62,799 nucleotides of DNA from assembly GCA_015064735.1 (NCBI GenBank), contig SVRP01000013.1, positions 1-62,799 of the forward strand. The letters run 5' to 3'. Below the pieces are notes generated by a model that was not told the DNA's origin, did no database searches, and saw nothing but the letters and a program-made list of their open reading frames with translations. The stretch is from Oscillospiraceae bacterium. GTDB lineage: Bacteria > Bacillota > Clostridia > Oscillospirales > CAG-272. Every line of letters begins with the position of its first letter. Position 1 is the first letter of the stretch. Both the position numbers and the translations under genes were made by a program. Positions 62,678 through 62,799 of the stretch are shown piece by piece.

Positions 62678-62799
62678 GGTTTCCGAAAACCACCCGCTAA
62701 GCGGGTGGTTCAGTAGAGGCTTTTGCCGTTGAACAAAAAACACCTTCTATGGTATAATACAAGCGGGTCTAGCCAACCGCAAGTAAAATAAACATAGAA
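62678..62799 (+). mobile_element. Probable IS200/IS605-type left end, partial
   Basis: A perfect hairpin AACCACCCGC-TAA-GCGGGTGGTT (62688-62710), the kind of subterminal stem such elements use, is followed by a TATAAT box (62753-62758, TTGAAC 18 nt before) and a CTAGCCAACCGCAAG leader. The transposase would start just outside the window, so this is tentative. Confidence 0.5.

Overview
The window (about 45% GC by eye) looks like a chromosome segment of an uncultured, spore-forming, anaerobic gut member of the Clostridia (Oscillospirales/Christensenellales-like). The evidence is four sporulation or germination genes (spoIIGA, sigE, sigK, spoVAF), a full Gram-positive S10-spc-alpha ribosomal protein operon, the zinc forms of S14 and L31, strong GGAGG ribosome binding sites, TTGACA-17-TATAAT promoters and fermentative/saccharolytic enzymes. 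No protein or taxonomic search was possible, so all names rest on motifs read by eye.

Layout. 1-11 kb: the C-terminal part of a large repetitive surface protein, converging on an operon of four paralogous lipoproteins that carry a ComEC-like metallo-beta-lactamase domain. 11.3-14 kb: a cell-wall-type operon with a MurE-like ligase, an Asp/Glu racemase and a short ATP-grasp N-domain remnant. 14-18 kb: a GNAT/mannose-6-phosphate isomerase fusion, then spoIIGA-sigE. 17.6-18.3 kb: a structured intergenic repeat and three 106-bp tandem repeats in front of rpmE. 18.4-24.3 kb: rpmE, hflX, a yigZ-type gene, a lipoprotein, a 1-kb nest of palindromic repeats, and holA. 24.4-29.7 kb: an atypical glycyl radical enzyme, an aldo/keto reductase and a GH42 beta-galactosidase in one direction. 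29.7-32.8 kb: rpmH-rnpA-yidD-yidC-jag without dnaA. 33.3-35.5 kb: divergent spoVAF and an uninterrupted sigK. 35.7-51.9 kb: the complete rpsJ-to-rplQ operon with secY, adk, map, infA and rpoA. 52-53.4 kb: DUF3343 and a cysteine desulfurase. 53.5-53.8 kb: tRNA-Leu(UAA) and initiator tRNA-Met.

From 53.76 to 62.68 kb is an accessory region bracketed by two 104-bp direct repeats (four mismatches) that start at the end of the initiator tRNA. It holds a DUF2089-type gene, a rhodanese, a CoA-disulfide reductase/rhodanese fusion, thioredoxin, a Crp/Fnr regulator, a split chromate-type transporter pair, a deleted serine recombinase, and a membrane XRE regulator between 20-bp inverted repeats. The window ends in what looks like the start of an IS200/IS605-type element.

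The most system-like discovery is the sulfur module of this region. The divergent rhodanese and CoADR-rhodanese genes each have a perfect GTGAC-N4-GTCAC palindrome, and each palindrome is centred 41.5 bp upstream of the predicted transcription start. That is the class II activator position, and the module encodes a Crp-type protein whose recognition helix keeps the R-E-x3-R residues expected to read such a half-site. Other leads are the MurE/racemase/ATP-grasp-remnant operon with DNPD in place of DNPR, the radical enzyme with GCNWC in place of GCxE, the fused GNAT-ManA protein, and the repeat family whose stems keep pairing while their sequence changes.
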